Below, one piece after another: positions 25,083-34,357 of a stretch of 49,594 nucleotides of DNA (position 1 is the first letter of the stretch; each line of letters starts with the position of its first letter). The translations under genes and the position numbers were made by a program. Source of the DNA: Clostridium acetireducens DSM 10703 (GTDB lineage Bacteria > Bacillota > Clostridia > Clostridiales > Clostridiaceae); assembly GCF_001758365.1 (NCBI RefSeq), contig NZ_LZFO01000017.1, forward strand, positions 1 through 49,594, written 5' to 3'. Below the pieces are notes generated by a model. It ran no database searches. It saw nothing but the letters and a program-made list of their open reading frames with translations, and had not been told where the DNA came from.

Positions 25083-25530
25083 TCAACTAGCTGCCTTATT
25101 AATTCTTGAATATATATACTCTTTATTAAATTGAATATCTCTAGAAGATAACTTTGAATATTGAAAAAAATCATCTAGCATTGATTTTAAAAATAAACTT
25201 TTATTATTTATTTTATCTATATAGCTTTCAAGTTCTTTTTCATCTTCATACTTTTCTTCTTTTATCATATTTAAATAACCTAATATTGAGATTAAAGGAG
25301 TTCTTAAATCATGCGAAATATTTGTTAAAAATTCTTTTCTTTTTTCATCTTCCTTTTCAAGTTCTGATGCCATATAATTTATATCTTCTGCTAATTCCCT
25401 TAATTCATTTCTATATTTTAGTTGTACTCTATGAGATAGCTGTCCTTGAGTAATGATTTTAATGGATCTCTTTATACTTAGTATATAGTTTATTCTTCAT
25501 AAACTAAATAAAGTAAAAACTGCTGCTAAA
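25083..25530 (-). pseudogene. Sensor histidine kinase fragment (HAMP-HisKA)
   Basis: After an in-frame stop near 25500 the minus strand reads ILSIKRSIKIITQGQLSHRV (HAMP-like), then ELRELAEDINYMASELEKED and the phospho-acceptor box EFLTNISHDLRTPLISILGY. It ends INKAAS at 25083, directly after the dimerisation helices. The sensor part and the whole ATP-binding domain are missing. Similar in style to the intact kinase at 30120-31031 but not identical. Confidence 0.75.
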
Positions 25531-25648
25531 ATTATGGTCTTTATTTTGTTTTAGGAAATAATGCAGATATAAATAAGACTATACTCCAAATTGTAATTAA
25601 GTACGTTATAATTAAAAATCCATAGGGCATTAAAAATGCTAAATTTGC

Positions 25649-26427
25649 TTAATAAAACAGATAATACCATATAAACACTAAAAATAAAGGAGTTGTCAAT
25701 CTTATGCATAATTTAACAATAGATTTTTTCTCTTTTTTAAAAAATAATATTCTTTTCCTTTTTTTAAAATTTACACTAAATGATATACAGTAAAATATCA
25801 ATAAAAGTCCTATTAATATTGTCGCAGCAAAAAATGCTTTACTTACACTTTGTATTGTATAATATTTAAAAGGTAATGTACCAGTTTCATATTCAATCCA
25901 AAAATCCGTAACCTCCTCTGTCAAATAAAAGCCATTATCGCTATTTGTAACTATTATTAATCCATCTTTTTTTTAGGTATTATTTGATATTGAGAAGTCC
26001 ATCCTTTATTACTGCCAACATGTCCTATTTCAGCACTATTATCAGGTAAAGCACTCTTAAAAGTTCCAAGTCCAGAATTTAATATTAAATCTATATTTTC
26101 ACTTTTTAATATTTCTCGCCCCTTTGGCTCACCATTATTACCATCCATACTTGCTAACATAAATTTTAAGAAATCCTGTACGGTTGTTTTTAACCCTGCT
26201 GCTGATTTTTCTGTATAATTATAATTTAGTAATGCCTGGCCAAAGAATCCATATGCTTTTGATATATTAGTATCCGTAAAATCATTAGCGAAAGAGCTAT
26301 GTTTCATTCCTAAAGGCATTTTTGTAACTTCTTCAATAAGTAACTGTAATACTGTATATCCGCCATCTGAATACAAATATTTGCTACCAGGCTCTATTAT
26401 AATTTCTTATACATGATTCTAATCCTC
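25649..26427 (-). pseudogene. Serine beta-lactamase-like protein, truncated and frameshifted
   Basis: A class C-like serine hydrolase (penicillin-binding/esterase family). It begins abruptly at IIIEPGSKYLYSDGGYTVLQ, where YSD is the Tyr-x-Asn-type motif, so the N-terminal SxxK part is absent. It continues TKMPLGMKHSSFANDF and ..NSAEIGHVGSNKGWTSQY. At an A8 tract (25967-25974) the frame shifts; the other frame reads DGLIIVTNSDNGFYLTEEVT and then three hydrophobic helices, a membrane tail as in some clostridial homologues. Two independent lesions make it inactive. Confidence 0.72.
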
Positions 26428-26698
26428 CTATTAATACTAGATGTGATTAGCTTATTATCAATGGTATTTTATATAAAGCAGGAATACATAAATTTGTAAC
26501 TATCTAAGTATAATCTTACCATATTACTATCTTTTATTAATATATTTTTATAACTAATTTAATGTTAAAATCTCGTTTTATTTTTTTGTATATATTCTGT
26601 ATAAATATGGTATAACTCTAAAATGTAATCATTTATACATCACTTAAAAATTAAAATTAAATTTTTCGGTTTTGATATAGAAGTTAAGAGCAAAGAAA
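26428..26698. other. Intergenic region without recognised features
   Basis: About 270 AT-rich bases between the beta-lactamase-like remnant and the terminator of the HTH gene. I see no open frame with a ribosome site and no repeat. Confidence 0.4.
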
Positions 26699-26728
26699 AA
26701 AGCACTCATCTACAAAGAACAGTGCTTT
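26699..26728 (-). terminator. Terminator of the HTH gene
   Basis: AAAGCACT (26699-26706) and AGTGCTTT (26721-26728) pair around a 14-nt loop; the minus strand continues with a U-rich tract. Confidence 0.75.
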
Positions 26729-26797
26729 AGATTCTTAAATTCATATAATAAATTTTTTATTTAAAAATTTTAATCTTAATAATATAAATTGGAATTT

Positions 26798-27403
26798 TTA
26801 AACCAATAACAATTTGACATACTCAATTAATCTTAATAAAAAATACATTCCTAGAGATACAACTGCTGCAATCAATCCTGAACAAATTACTAATAACGCT
26901 TTTTGGTATGGGCGTTTTGCAATTTCACAACTCTTTTCAATTTGATCAAGTTTTTTTCCCTCGGCAAAAGCTATGATTTCTCTGTATGTTTGAACGTCAT
27001 GAGTTTTCTTTTGCTTTTCAATGCATCTTGCATAATACATTGTAATGCAAAATAGCACTAACCAGATTGCAACTCCAATAAAACTTAAGTAAAGAAATAG
27101 TGGAACGACCAATATTCCTGTTGCCATAAGCAGTACAGTAAAAATCATACCGTCACGGTTAAATTTTTTGATGTCCTCTGTTTTAATTTCTTCTTTCATT
27201 TCCTCCAAATCTCCTTTAACTAGAATATCAAGAGAAACACCAAAGAGAGTGCTTAATAGTACCAGGCTATTTATATCAGGATAGTTCTTATCGTTTTCCC
27301 AGTTTGAAATTGTCTGACGTGTTACAAATACTTTTTCAGCCAAATCCTCCTGCGACAATTTTGAATCGAGTCTATATTTTTTTATTTGTTTACTAATGTC
27401 CAC
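26798..27403 (-). CDS. XRE-family regulator with C-terminal membrane helices
   Basis: A 201-residue protein. Residues 1-60 form a Cro/C1-type HTH (LSQEDLAEKVFVTRQTISNW then ENDKNYPDINSL). The rest has a pair of helices near 85-120 and one near 170-195. Membrane-tethered regulators of this type often sense the envelope. Start is GTG at 27403 with GGAGGG upstream. Last gene of the minus-strand run containing the two-component system, ABC genes and S41 peptidase, but with its own spacing of about 110 nt. Confidence 0.8.
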   Translation of the reverse strand: MDISKQIKKYRLDSKLSQEDLAEKVFVTRQTISNWENDKNYPDINSLVLLSTLFGVSLDILVKGDLEEMKEEIKTEDIKKFNRDGMIFTVLLMATGILVVPLFLYLSFIGVAIWLVLFCITMYYARCIEKQKKTHDVQTYREIIAFAEGKKLDQIEKSCEIAKRPYQKALLVICSGLIAAVVSLGMYFLLRLIEYVKLLLV

Positions 27404-27510
27404 TTTGATATCCCTCCTGCTTACATTCTATCGTTCGGAGCGTGTTCATGCTATCAAACCTATTTTACATCACTACTTTTTAATATGTAAAATGGATTTT
27501 ACATGCCATT

Positions 27511-28782
27511 TTATTCAATATTTATGTACTTTTTTACTATACTCTCCATCACCAAATCCTTATTATCCATAAACTCATAAATTGATGGTTCTATTGTTTT
27601 GTCTGGCATGAAAGATGGTGTATCTTTTTTGGATGTTTCAAAGTATTTCGTAGAGAAACTAACACATATTTTGGTGTTTGGTAATTTAAATTCTCTTACT
27701 TCTCCATAGTGGTTTGGTTTTCCCCCTGTAGGTTCTCCTACAAAAATTGCTTTAGTTTCATTTTTTAGTGTTAGAGCATTTAGTATAGCTGATGAGAAAG
27801 TTCTTCTGCCTACTATTACAAATAATCTATTTTTATTATTTATACTTCTCTTTTTTATTTCTTTTATAAAGGGATCTAATATAGATGAGCTTCCTCCTCC
27901 ATTATCTCTTAAATCAATAACTAATTTTTCTGGTTTATTCTTATCTATTGATTGTAATAACTCTTTAGAGAATTGTTTAAATGGTTTCTCCTTCATTTCC
28001 ATGCAAGAATTATATTTAAAATACATAGTTTTTTCATCTTTTAAATATTTGAACCAGTAATTTTCATCTTGATTTTGCATGTATAATGGCACATTTTTAT
28101 TATTTTTATTTTCTTTAAGCTTTTTAACTAAATTTTCATTAATTTTCACTGATTTTACATCTACATTAAAGGTTTTATTTTCTGTATTTTGAAAAGTAAA
28201 TGTAGCTTTCTCCGCAGAGTCTATAATTTTTAATCCATGAAGTATACCTGGGGTAGTTAAAACTCTAGGAACTCTATTTTTAAGTTGAGCTTCATTTTCG
28301 TGGGATATAGTTTTGCTAACTTCTTTTTCTACATCTTCTATATTCTTGCCATTAATTTTAGTTAATTTGCAATTTAATATTTCTTTATATTCAGGTAATG
28401 TATTTATTGCATATATACCTTCTTTAAACCAGTATAAGTTTATTGGAAATATCTTTTCTGTTTCAATGTAAACACTGGTATGAGCGTCATTTACAGAAGC
28501 TACAATTTCAGATATTCCAACTTTAACTTCATCATCATTAAGTTTTGCTACTTGGGTTTTTAAAGTTTCTATTTCCTTATTAAATTTATCTTTACTTAAA
28601 CTAAAAAATAAATCTTTATGCTTTTTAGGAAGTTGTTTAGCTAAATATTCTATATCCTTTGTCCACTTTTCATTTCTATTATTAGGATCTGCAGCGTATT
28701 TACTTTTAAATCCTCCTAATACAGCTATTGCAGCTATTATAACAACTACTAATGATATAATTATAATTCTTAATTTTTTCAT
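27511..28782 (-). CDS. S41-family peptidase, membrane-anchored
   Basis: A 423-residue protein with one N-terminal membrane helix and an extracytoplasmic domain of the C-terminal-processing/TSP peptidase type. Motifs: SVNDAHTSVYI (substrate-recognition region), KLVIDLRDNGGGSSS, RRTFSSAILNAL with the likely nucleophile Ser, and VGEPTGGKPNHYGE. A PDZ domain is not evident, so it is closer to short S41 hydrolases found with bacteriocin or ABC clusters. AAGGAGGTG precedes the ATG. It lies 114 nt after the ABC permease, likely co-transcribed. The substrate is unknown. Confidence 0.82.
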   Translation of the reverse strand: MKKLRIIIISLVVVIIAAIAVLGGFKSKYAADPNNRNEKWTKDIEYLAKQLPKKHKDLFFSLSKDKFNKEIETLKTQVAKLNDDEVKVGISEIVASVNDAHTSVYIETEKIFPINLYWFKEGIYAINTLPEYKEILNCKLTKINGKNIEDVEKEVSKTISHENEAQLKNRVPRVLTTPGILHGLKIIDSAEKATFTFQNTENKTFNVDVKSVKINENLVKKLKENKNNKNVPLYMQNQDENYWFKYLKDEKTMYFKYNSCMEMKEKPFKQFSKELLQSIDKNKPEKLVIDLRDNGGGSSSILDPFIKEIKKRSINNKNRLFVIVGRRTFSSAILNALTLKNETKAIFVGEPTGGKPNHYGEVREFKLPNTKICVSFSTKYFETSKKDTPSFMPDKTIEPSIYEFMDNKDLVMESIVKKYINIE

Positions 28783-28896
28783 ATATGCACCTCCTTAGGT
28801 TATATTACTATACTTTCTATAATTGTTAAACAGTTTTCATAAACATGAAACATATTTTACCATAATAAAATCAATTAGCAACTCTTTAAGCTTCAT

Positions 28897-29634
28897 TTAA
28901 GAAATATCACATTTTTCATAATAAAATATAGATGCCAATATTGTTATAATAAAAAATACTATTGCAATTTCTATTGTGTATTTGTTTATAATTAATTTCA
29001 TATTATTAAACTTAAGTGACATTAAGGGTACAGATGGATAGCATAAAGGAAAATAAACACTATAATCTTGATTTTGTCCTACAACTAAGTTAATTAAGGT
29101 TCCTATAATACTATATATCATAGGTAATACTAAATTTTTACTTACACTTGTTATAAATATTGCTAGTGGTGTTATGGCAAATTGAAATAACATAGAGTAA
29201 AAATATATTTTTATGTTTAACATTACAAAATTCATATCTAAAGGTTCATGATCTATGCTACATCCTGTAATAATCATAGTTATAAATTGCAAAACATAAA
29301 CAATAAATATGCATGTAAATAAAGTTAGTAATTTGGCTACAAAAACTTTAGTTTTACTTATTGGATAAGAATATGTAATACAAGAAACTCTTTCTGTAAA
29401 TTCTCTAGCATAAGTATAGGACGCTATTAATGTAAAAAATATTAATCCCATTACTAAAAACATCATAGCTTCTATATTCCCCATATAAATTTCCCATTCT
29501 ACTATGTCTTGTCTATATAATTGACCAAATAGCATAATCAAAGGTTCCGCTACAATTCCTAATATTAATAATAAAGATATTGGCGACCTTTTTAATTTTA
29601 AAAACTCACAATAAACAGCATTATACATTGTCAT
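28897..29634 (-). CDS. ABC-2 type permease
   Basis: A 245-residue membrane protein with six helices, start MTMYNAVYCEFLKLKRSPIS, the typical N-terminus of ABC-2 permeases of lantibiotic-immunity or drug-export type (LanE/G-like). Start and ATPase stop overlap by one base (TAATG). Because the upstream ATPase is truncated, this permease probably has no working energiser from this locus. Length and helices look complete. Confidence 0.8.
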   Translation of the reverse strand: MTMYNAVYCEFLKLKRSPISLLLILGIVAEPLIMLFGQLYRQDIVEWEIYMGNIEAMMFLVMGLIFFTLIASYTYAREFTERVSCITYSYPISKTKVFVAKLLTLFTCIFIVYVLQFITMIITGCSIDHEPLDMNFVMLNIKIYFYSMLFQFAITPLAIFITSVSKNLVLPMIYSIIGTLINLVVGQNQDYSVYFPLCYPSVPLMSLKFNNMKLIINKYTIEIAIVFFIITILASIFYYEKCDIS

Positions 29635-30032
29635 TAAGAAAAGTTTTTAACTTTTTTATTGCCTATATTTTTTAGTCCTACCATTTCTAAAGTTTTCTTT
29701 ACGCTATCTTTAGCTGCAAATCCGCTCATTCTTCTGTGTATTTCTAAGTTTTCTTCTGCTGTAAGATTTAAATAAAATCCAGGATAATCTACTAAACATC
29801 CTATTCTTCCATAACAATTTCTATCTAAAATCTTATTTCCAAACAACTCTATTTCACCACTACTAACTTGTAAAATTCCTAAAATCATTTTTATAGTAGT
29901 AGTTTTTCCTGCACCATTTTTACCAAGGAAACCATATATGTCCCCTTGTTTTACATTTAAATTAAGCTTGTCTACTACATTTAAATTTTTATACGTTTTG
30001 GTTAAATCATAAGTTCTAAGTATATAATTCAT
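29634..30032 (-). pseudogene. ABC transporter ATPase, truncated before the signature motif
   Basis: The first 132 residues of an ABC-2 exporter ATPase: Walker A FLGKNGAGKTTTIKMILG and the Q-loop region, up to KKVKNFS. In intact relatives this is followed directly by the LGMKQR-type signature. Here a stop and the permease start follow, so the signature, Walker B, D-loop and H-loop are missing: an internal deletion of about 500 nt. AGAGGTG precedes the ATG. A small inverted repeat AAAAGTT-TTT-AACTTTT (29639-29655) lies at the breakpoint. Confidence 0.85.
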
Positions 30033-30052
30033 TAAATCACCTCTTATAAATT

Positions 30053-30084
30053 AAAAAAACTATGCTTTAATTATAAAACATAGT
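30053..30084 (-). terminator. Terminator between the kinase and ABC genes
   Basis: ACTATG (30059-30064) and CATAGT (30079-30084) with more A-U pairs inside; the minus strand then has seven Us. It may give partial termination between the two-component pair and the ABC genes. Confidence 0.6.
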
Positions 30085-30119
30085 CCTTACACAACATTTA
30101 CATATTCCTTAAATATTCC

Positions 30120-31031
30120 TTAAATATTAGGCAGATTAACTATAAATTCAGTTTTTTTATTAGGAATGCTTTTGGCAACTATAGTTCCCCCTTGCATTTC
30201 TACAAGCTTTTTAACTATTGTTAGACCTAAACCGCTACCTTGAAAACTTTTATTTCTTGATTTTTCTAAAGTATATAACCTTTGAAATATTAAAGATAAA
30301 TCTTCTTTTGATATTCCTTTTCCTTCATCCCAAACTGTTATTTGCACATTTTTTTCATTACATATTAAATTAACCCCTATATTTTTTCCATCACAGCCAT
30401 ACTTAATTGCATTGGATATAAGATTATTAAGAATTCGCTCTATTGCCTTTTTATCCCCCATTATATACACATCTTCATTAGGCATATCTATAATAGGATT
30501 TATATTTTCATTATTAAAGTCATTATAAAATAAAATTACATTTTGTCTTATAACTTCTGATAAATTAACTTTTTCTCTCTTTAGCTCAATATCATTGGTT
30601 TCCAATTTTGATAACTGAAAAAATTCATTCATTAAGTTTCTTAAACTATTGCCTTTACTTTCAATTATATTTAGATATTCTTCTTTTTCTTTTTCACTTA
30701 AGTTCTTATTAGATTTTATAAATTCTATATAGCCTAATAAAGAAGTTAAAGGTGTTCTTAAATCATGGGATATATTAGTTATCATTTTCTTTCTTTCAAA
30801 TTCATATTCTTTATTCAATTTATGTGTATTTTGAAACTTGTCCAATAAATTATTAATGCTTTCTATTAAGTTTTTCACATTTTTATTACAATTTTGCATT
30901 CTTATTCTTATATTAAAATTTCCCTGTTCAATACCTTTTAGGGCTCTGCAAATATCATAAATTTTTTTATTTAAATTTACAATAATCATTAATAATACTA
31001 ATATAATTATCAAAAGTACTTTTTCAGTCAA
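30120..31031 (-). CDS. Sensor histidine kinase, intramembrane-sensing type
   Basis: A 303-residue kinase with a single N-terminal helix and no extracellular domain. HAMP-like segment (about 27-75), H box ITNISHDLRTPLTSLLGY with His89, N box RILNNLISNAIKYG, G1 WDEGKGIS and G2 GSGLGLTIVKKLVEMQGG. It stops 1-2 nt after the response regulator, so both are co-transcribed. Neighbouring ABC exporter genes suggest control of an antimicrobial-peptide response, though the ATPase gene is now broken. Confidence 0.9.
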   Translation of the reverse strand: MTEKVLLIIILVLLMIIVNLNKKIYDICRALKGIEQGNFNIRIRMQNCNKNVKNLIESINNLLDKFQNTHKLNKEYEFERKKMITNISHDLRTPLTSLLGYIEFIKSNKNLSEKEKEEYLNIIESKGNSLRNLMNEFFQLSKLETNDIELKREKVNLSEVIRQNVILFYNDFNNENINPIIDMPNEDVYIMGDKKAIERILNNLISNAIKYGCDGKNIGVNLICNEKNVQITVWDEGKGISKEDLSLIFQRLYTLEKSRNKSFQGSGLGLTIVKKLVEMQGGTIVAKSIPNKKTEFIVNLPNI

Positions 31032-31032
31032 A

Positions 31033-31728
31033 TTACATCACCCCTAATTTATATCCAATACCCCACACAGTTACTATATATTCCGGTTTATTAGGGTTGT
31101 CCTCTATTTTGTTTCTAAGTCGTCTTATATGAACCATTACTGTATTATCTTCTCCCATATATTCCTCTTTCCAAACATTTTCGAATATCTGTACTTTTGT
31201 AAATACCCTATTAGGATTTGTGAAAAATAGCTTTAATAAATCAAATTCCTTTGCAGTAAGAGTTATTTTTTCTCCCTGTTTATAGGCACAATAATTATTT
31301 AAATCTAAAGTTACATTTCCTCTCTTTATTATGCTTTCCTCTTTATCACCTAAGCTAAATTTAGTATATCTTCTAAGATGAGATTTAACTCTAGCCACTA
31401 ACTCTCCTACAAAAAATGGCTTTACTATATAATCATCTGCTCCTAATCCAAGACCTGTTATTCTATCTAATTCCTCTCCTTTAGCAGATAATATAATAAT
31501 AGGAATCACACTTTCTTCCCTTATTTTTTTCATAACTTCTATACCATCTACAAAAGGAAGCATTATATCTAAAATTATAATGGAACAATTATTAGATTTA
31601 TATTTAGCAAATCCATCCATGCCATCAAAGGCTTGTACAACACTAAATCCTTCTTTGGTTAAAGCTTCTTTTACTAAATTATTTATGTCTTTATCATCTT
31701 CAATTATTAAAACTTGTGTATTATCCAT
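31033..31728 (-). CDS. OmpR/PhoB-family response regulator
   Basis: A 231-residue regulator. Receiver domain with acidic pocket IIEDDKD, phospho-acceptor Asp54 in IIILDIMLPF and Lys103 in YIVKPFF; C-terminal winged helix ..TLTAKEFDLLKLFFTNPNRV.. with VMVHIRRLRNKIEDNP. GGGAGAC lies before the ATG. First gene of the unit with the kinase. Confidence 0.93.
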   Translation of the reverse strand: MDNTQVLIIEDDKDINNLVKEALTKEGFSVVQAFDGMDGFAKYKSNNCSIIILDIMLPFVDGIEVMKKIREESVIPIIILSAKGEELDRITGLGLGADDYIVKPFFVGELVARVKSHLRRYTKFSLGDKEESIIKRGNVTLDLNNYCAYKQGEKITLTAKEFDLLKLFFTNPNRVFTKVQIFENVWKEEYMGEDNTVMVHIRRLRNKIEDNPNKPEYIVTVWGIGYKLGVM

Positions 31729-31741
31729 ATAAAATGTCTCC

Positions 31742-32296
31742 CTATTTTATGTGTTTATTATTATTCCATTCATGCTTTAATATGCCATACAAATACATAT
31801 CATATTTTTTACCATCTCTTATTATAAATTCCCTATGGGTTCCCTCTTTTATAAATCCTAATTTTTCATATAAACTTATAGCTTTAGTGTTATATTCTAA
31901 TACATTTAAATATATTCTGTTAAAGTTAAGTTCCTCAAATCCAAATTCCATAGTTAAATATAAAGCTTCTTCCCCTATACCCTGTCCTCTATAATTTTCA
32001 TTTCCTATGCCTATATATATTAAAGCATTTCTATTATTCCAAAGTATATTTTCAAAGCCTGTAACTCCTATAAATTTATTATTTTTAATAGTACGAATAG
32101 CAAAAATGTATTTATCAGTTGACTTTCTAACATCTTCTATCATTTCTAAAACATCTTCACTACTTTTAGGAGCTGCACTTATTACATCATAATATCTCAT
32201 GAATTCTGTGTTGTTATACCATTTAGTAAATTCATTAATGTCTTGCTTTTCAATAGCTGTAAGTCTTATATTTTTACCTTCTAATAACTTTTTCAT
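31742..32296 (-). CDS. GNAT N-acetyltransferase (RimJ/RimL-like)
   Basis: A 184-residue acetyltransferase. MKKLLEGKNIRLTAIEKQDI is the typical RimL-like start; the acetyl-CoA loop is in GIGNENYRGQGIGEEALYLT, with the C-terminal VLEYNTKAISLYEKLGFIKE. It may acetylate a protein N-terminus or a small molecule; the substrate cannot be told. The ATG at 32296 with GGGGA upstream is preferred to a GTG at 32335, which would overlap the next gene. Confidence 0.85.
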   Translation of the reverse strand: MKKLLEGKNIRLTAIEKQDINEFTKWYNNTEFMRYYDVISAAPKSSEDVLEMIEDVRKSTDKYIFAIRTIKNNKFIGVTGFENILWNNRNALIYIGIGNENYRGQGIGEEALYLTMEFGFEELNFNRIYLNVLEYNTKAISLYEKLGFIKEGTHREFIIRDGKKYDMYLYGILKHEWNNNKHIK

Positions 32297-32327
32297 AAAT
32301 CCCCATAACCTTTCATAAATTAATTTT

Positions 32328-33239
32328 TTACACACATTGTAAGCAATTAAAAATAAACTTTTTTTCTAGTTTAAATGGTTGATAGGATAACTTAGCTTTT
32401 CTAAGTCCTTCAATTCCCAAATCTTGCTCTCTATTTATTATTTTAACATCATTAAAACACTTGTCTATAAAGGTTTTATTAATAAAGCTGTATACTCCTT
32501 TGTAATTTACGTCCCCTTTTTCTATATGAATAACTGCTAAATCCTTATTAAGTTTTTGTCCTATACTAAATGCCACTACTTTATTATCTACATAAACTGC
32601 TATGCCTTTTAAATCTAATAGTTGAAAATTATTTAAAATATCTTTAATTGCAATTGTCTCATAATACAAAAATTTATCTTTATTATCATTTTCCCTATAC
32701 CAATTTTCTGATGTTTCTATTACATCATTTTTAACAGTTTCGTTACTAATATCTTTTACTTCATAATCATATTTTTTTACAAATGAATTATAATGATTTT
32801 TCTTATTATGAAGCTTTTTACCTGAAAGTTTAGATAATTTTTCTGCCTCATATAAATAGTCGAAATTATCCCTGTCTTCCTTTATACAGACATTTTTCTC
32901 ATACTCACAAGCAAAGCACTTAATCTTTTCTACAAAAGATTCATCTAGATCTTTAAACATGTATTTCATATTATTTTTTATTTTGTATTCTTTTAATTTA
33001 ATGAGAATTTCTTTTAAATCCTCATCTTTATATCCTAAAGGAGTCATAAAATAATAATCTCCATTAAAATCTTGCTTTTTTATAATTAATGCATCTTTAT
33101 ATATTGTATACTGAACATCACAGGCATCTTTCCAAATATATAAAGTAGTAAAAGCATATTCACAACTTAAAAATTTATAAGGATATATATATTTATCAAA
33201 TAGTTTTTTATCTTCTAATGTAATTTTTTTAAAATTCAT
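32328..33239 (-). CDS. DUF2156 protein (phosphatidylglycerol lysyltransferase C-terminal-like)
   Basis: A 303-residue cytoplasmic GNAT-fold protein of the DUF2156 type: MNFKKITLEDKKLFDKYIYP near the start, ..SCEYAFTTLYIWKD.., ..GKKLHNKKNHYNSFVKKYDY.. and ..GVYSFINKTFIDKCF.. with NREQDLGIEGLRKAKLSYQP near the end. It lacks the membrane domain of MprF, so it is probably an aminoacyl- or acyl-transferase of unknown substrate. It lies upstream of the GNAT gene on the same strand. Confidence 0.85.
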   Translation of the reverse strand: MNFKKITLEDKKLFDKYIYPYKFLSCEYAFTTLYIWKDACDVQYTIYKDALIIKKQDFNGDYYFMTPLGYKDEDLKEILIKLKEYKIKNNMKYMFKDLDESFVEKIKCFACEYEKNVCIKEDRDNFDYLYEAEKLSKLSGKKLHNKKNHYNSFVKKYDYEVKDISNETVKNDVIETSENWYRENDNKDKFLYYETIAIKDILNNFQLLDLKGIAVYVDNKVVAFSIGQKLNKDLAVIHIEKGDVNYKGVYSFINKTFIDKCFNDVKIINREQDLGIEGLRKAKLSYQPFKLEKKFIFNCLQCV

Positions 33240-33349
33240 TTTATCAACCTTCCTTTAATAATAATTGATGTTATTTAATTATTATTATACTTTATTTTCG
33301 TTAAATTTGTATACTATTTATTTAATATTTGCAAATTATTAATTTTTAT

Positions 33350-33392
33350 AAAAAAAGTGAACATCTCAAAATTGAATTTTAAGATATTCACT
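33350..33392 (-). terminator. Terminator of the 43-aa gene
   Basis: On the minus strand GTGAATATCTTAAAAT pairs with ATTTTGAGATGTTCAC (G-U pairs included), followed by seven Us. Confidence 0.8.
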
Positions 33393-33406
33393 TAATATTT
33401 AAAGTA

Positions 33407-33538
33407 TTATTCCAAAGGTTCTCCTTTAAAGTTTTCATATTTTGGCTTATTTTTAGGTTCACCTTGATTATTTTGAAGGTTGTGAAGCTTTTGTCTTCTT
33501 TTTCCTTTTCTTTGTTCATCATCAGGATGCTTTCCCAT
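33407..33538 (-). CDS. 43-residue highly charged small protein
   Basis: MGKHPDDEQRKGKRRQKLHN, ending NFKGEPLE. It is rich in Lys, Arg, Gln, Asn and Glu, without hydrophobic stretches, so likely unfolded or nucleic-acid-binding. AGAAAGGAAG lies upstream of the ATG and a strong terminator follows, so it is a genuine small gene. I do not recognise a named family; size and composition would fit a small spore-core-type protein, but that is a guess. Confidence 0.6.
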   Translation of the reverse strand: MGKHPDDEQRKGKRRQKLHNLQNNQGEPKNKPKYENFKGEPLE

Positions 33539-33739
33539 ATAAATCTTCCTTTCTTTAATGTTTTATATAGATTTATTATGTCTCTAATAGGGAAGTATAT
33601 TTATATGAATTAAATCATTTTAGATTTATTGATATATATTTTCTGTTAAATATTTTTACATTAATTAATTTGATATATAAAATTAAAGTATTGGTATACT
33701 TAGGAATTTAAATTATAATTACATAAAGAGGTGATTTAA

Positions 33740-34207
33740 ATGAAAAATACTAAAAAAGAAAACTGGGATAAAAATAAAGTTAAATCCCTTAATTTAAAAG
33801 ATAAACTAACACCTATGCAATATGAAGTAACACAAAATGATAAAACTGAACCACCTTTTCAAAATGAATACTGGGATAATCACGAGGAAGGTATATACGT
33901 AGATATTGTAAGTGGAGAACCTTTATTTTCTTCAAAAGACAAGTTTGATTCTGGTTGTGGATGGCCTAGTTTTGCAAAGCCTTTAAAAGATACATCTCTA
34001 TCAAAAAAGACAGACTTATCTCATAATATGTATAGAACAGAAGTCCGCTCTACTAATTCAAATAGTCATTTAGGTCACGTATTTGATGATGGTCCTAAAG
34101 ATAAAGGTGGATTAAGATATTGCATAAACTCTGCTTCTTTAAGATTTATACCAAAAGAAAAAATGGAAGTTGAAGGGTATGGGGAATATTTGAGATTATT
34201 TAAATAA
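33740..34207 (+). CDS. msrB: Peptide-methionine (R)-S-oxide reductase MsrB
   Basis: A 155-residue repair enzyme reducing the R-epimer of methionine sulfoxide in proteins. Motifs: [51 protein letters not shown] and the catalytic Cys in [15 protein letters not shown]. The zinc-binding CxxC pairs found in many MsrBs are absent (SGEPLFSS in place of a CxxCG), so this is the zinc-free type. AAGAGGTG precedes the ATG. Single gene. Confidence 0.95.
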   Translation: MKNTKKENWDKNKVKSLNLKDKLTPMQYEVTQNDKTEPPFQNEYWDNHEEGIYVDIVSGEPLFSSKDKFDSGCGWPSFAKPLKDTSLSKKTDLSHNMYRTEVRSTNSNSHLGHVFDDGPKDKGGLRYCINSASLRFIPKEKMEVEGYGEYLRLFK

Positions 34208-34255
34208 TATATAATTGATACCATATTTGCAAACTTACTAACTAAAAAATATAAA

Positions 34256-34292
34256 AATAAAAATCCACTAGCTTAATTAATGGATTTTTATT
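34256..34292. terminator. Bidirectional terminator after msrB
   Basis: AATAAAAATCCA (34256-34267) and TGGATTTTTATT (34281-34292) form a perfect 12-bp stem with A- and U-tracts on both sides. It serves msrB and the convergent hypothetical gene. Confidence 0.8.
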
Positions 34293-34357
34293 GCATATTT
34301 TTTAGTAAATATAATCTTACTAATATAACAACTGTTTTTATGTAATTTTTTATAACT

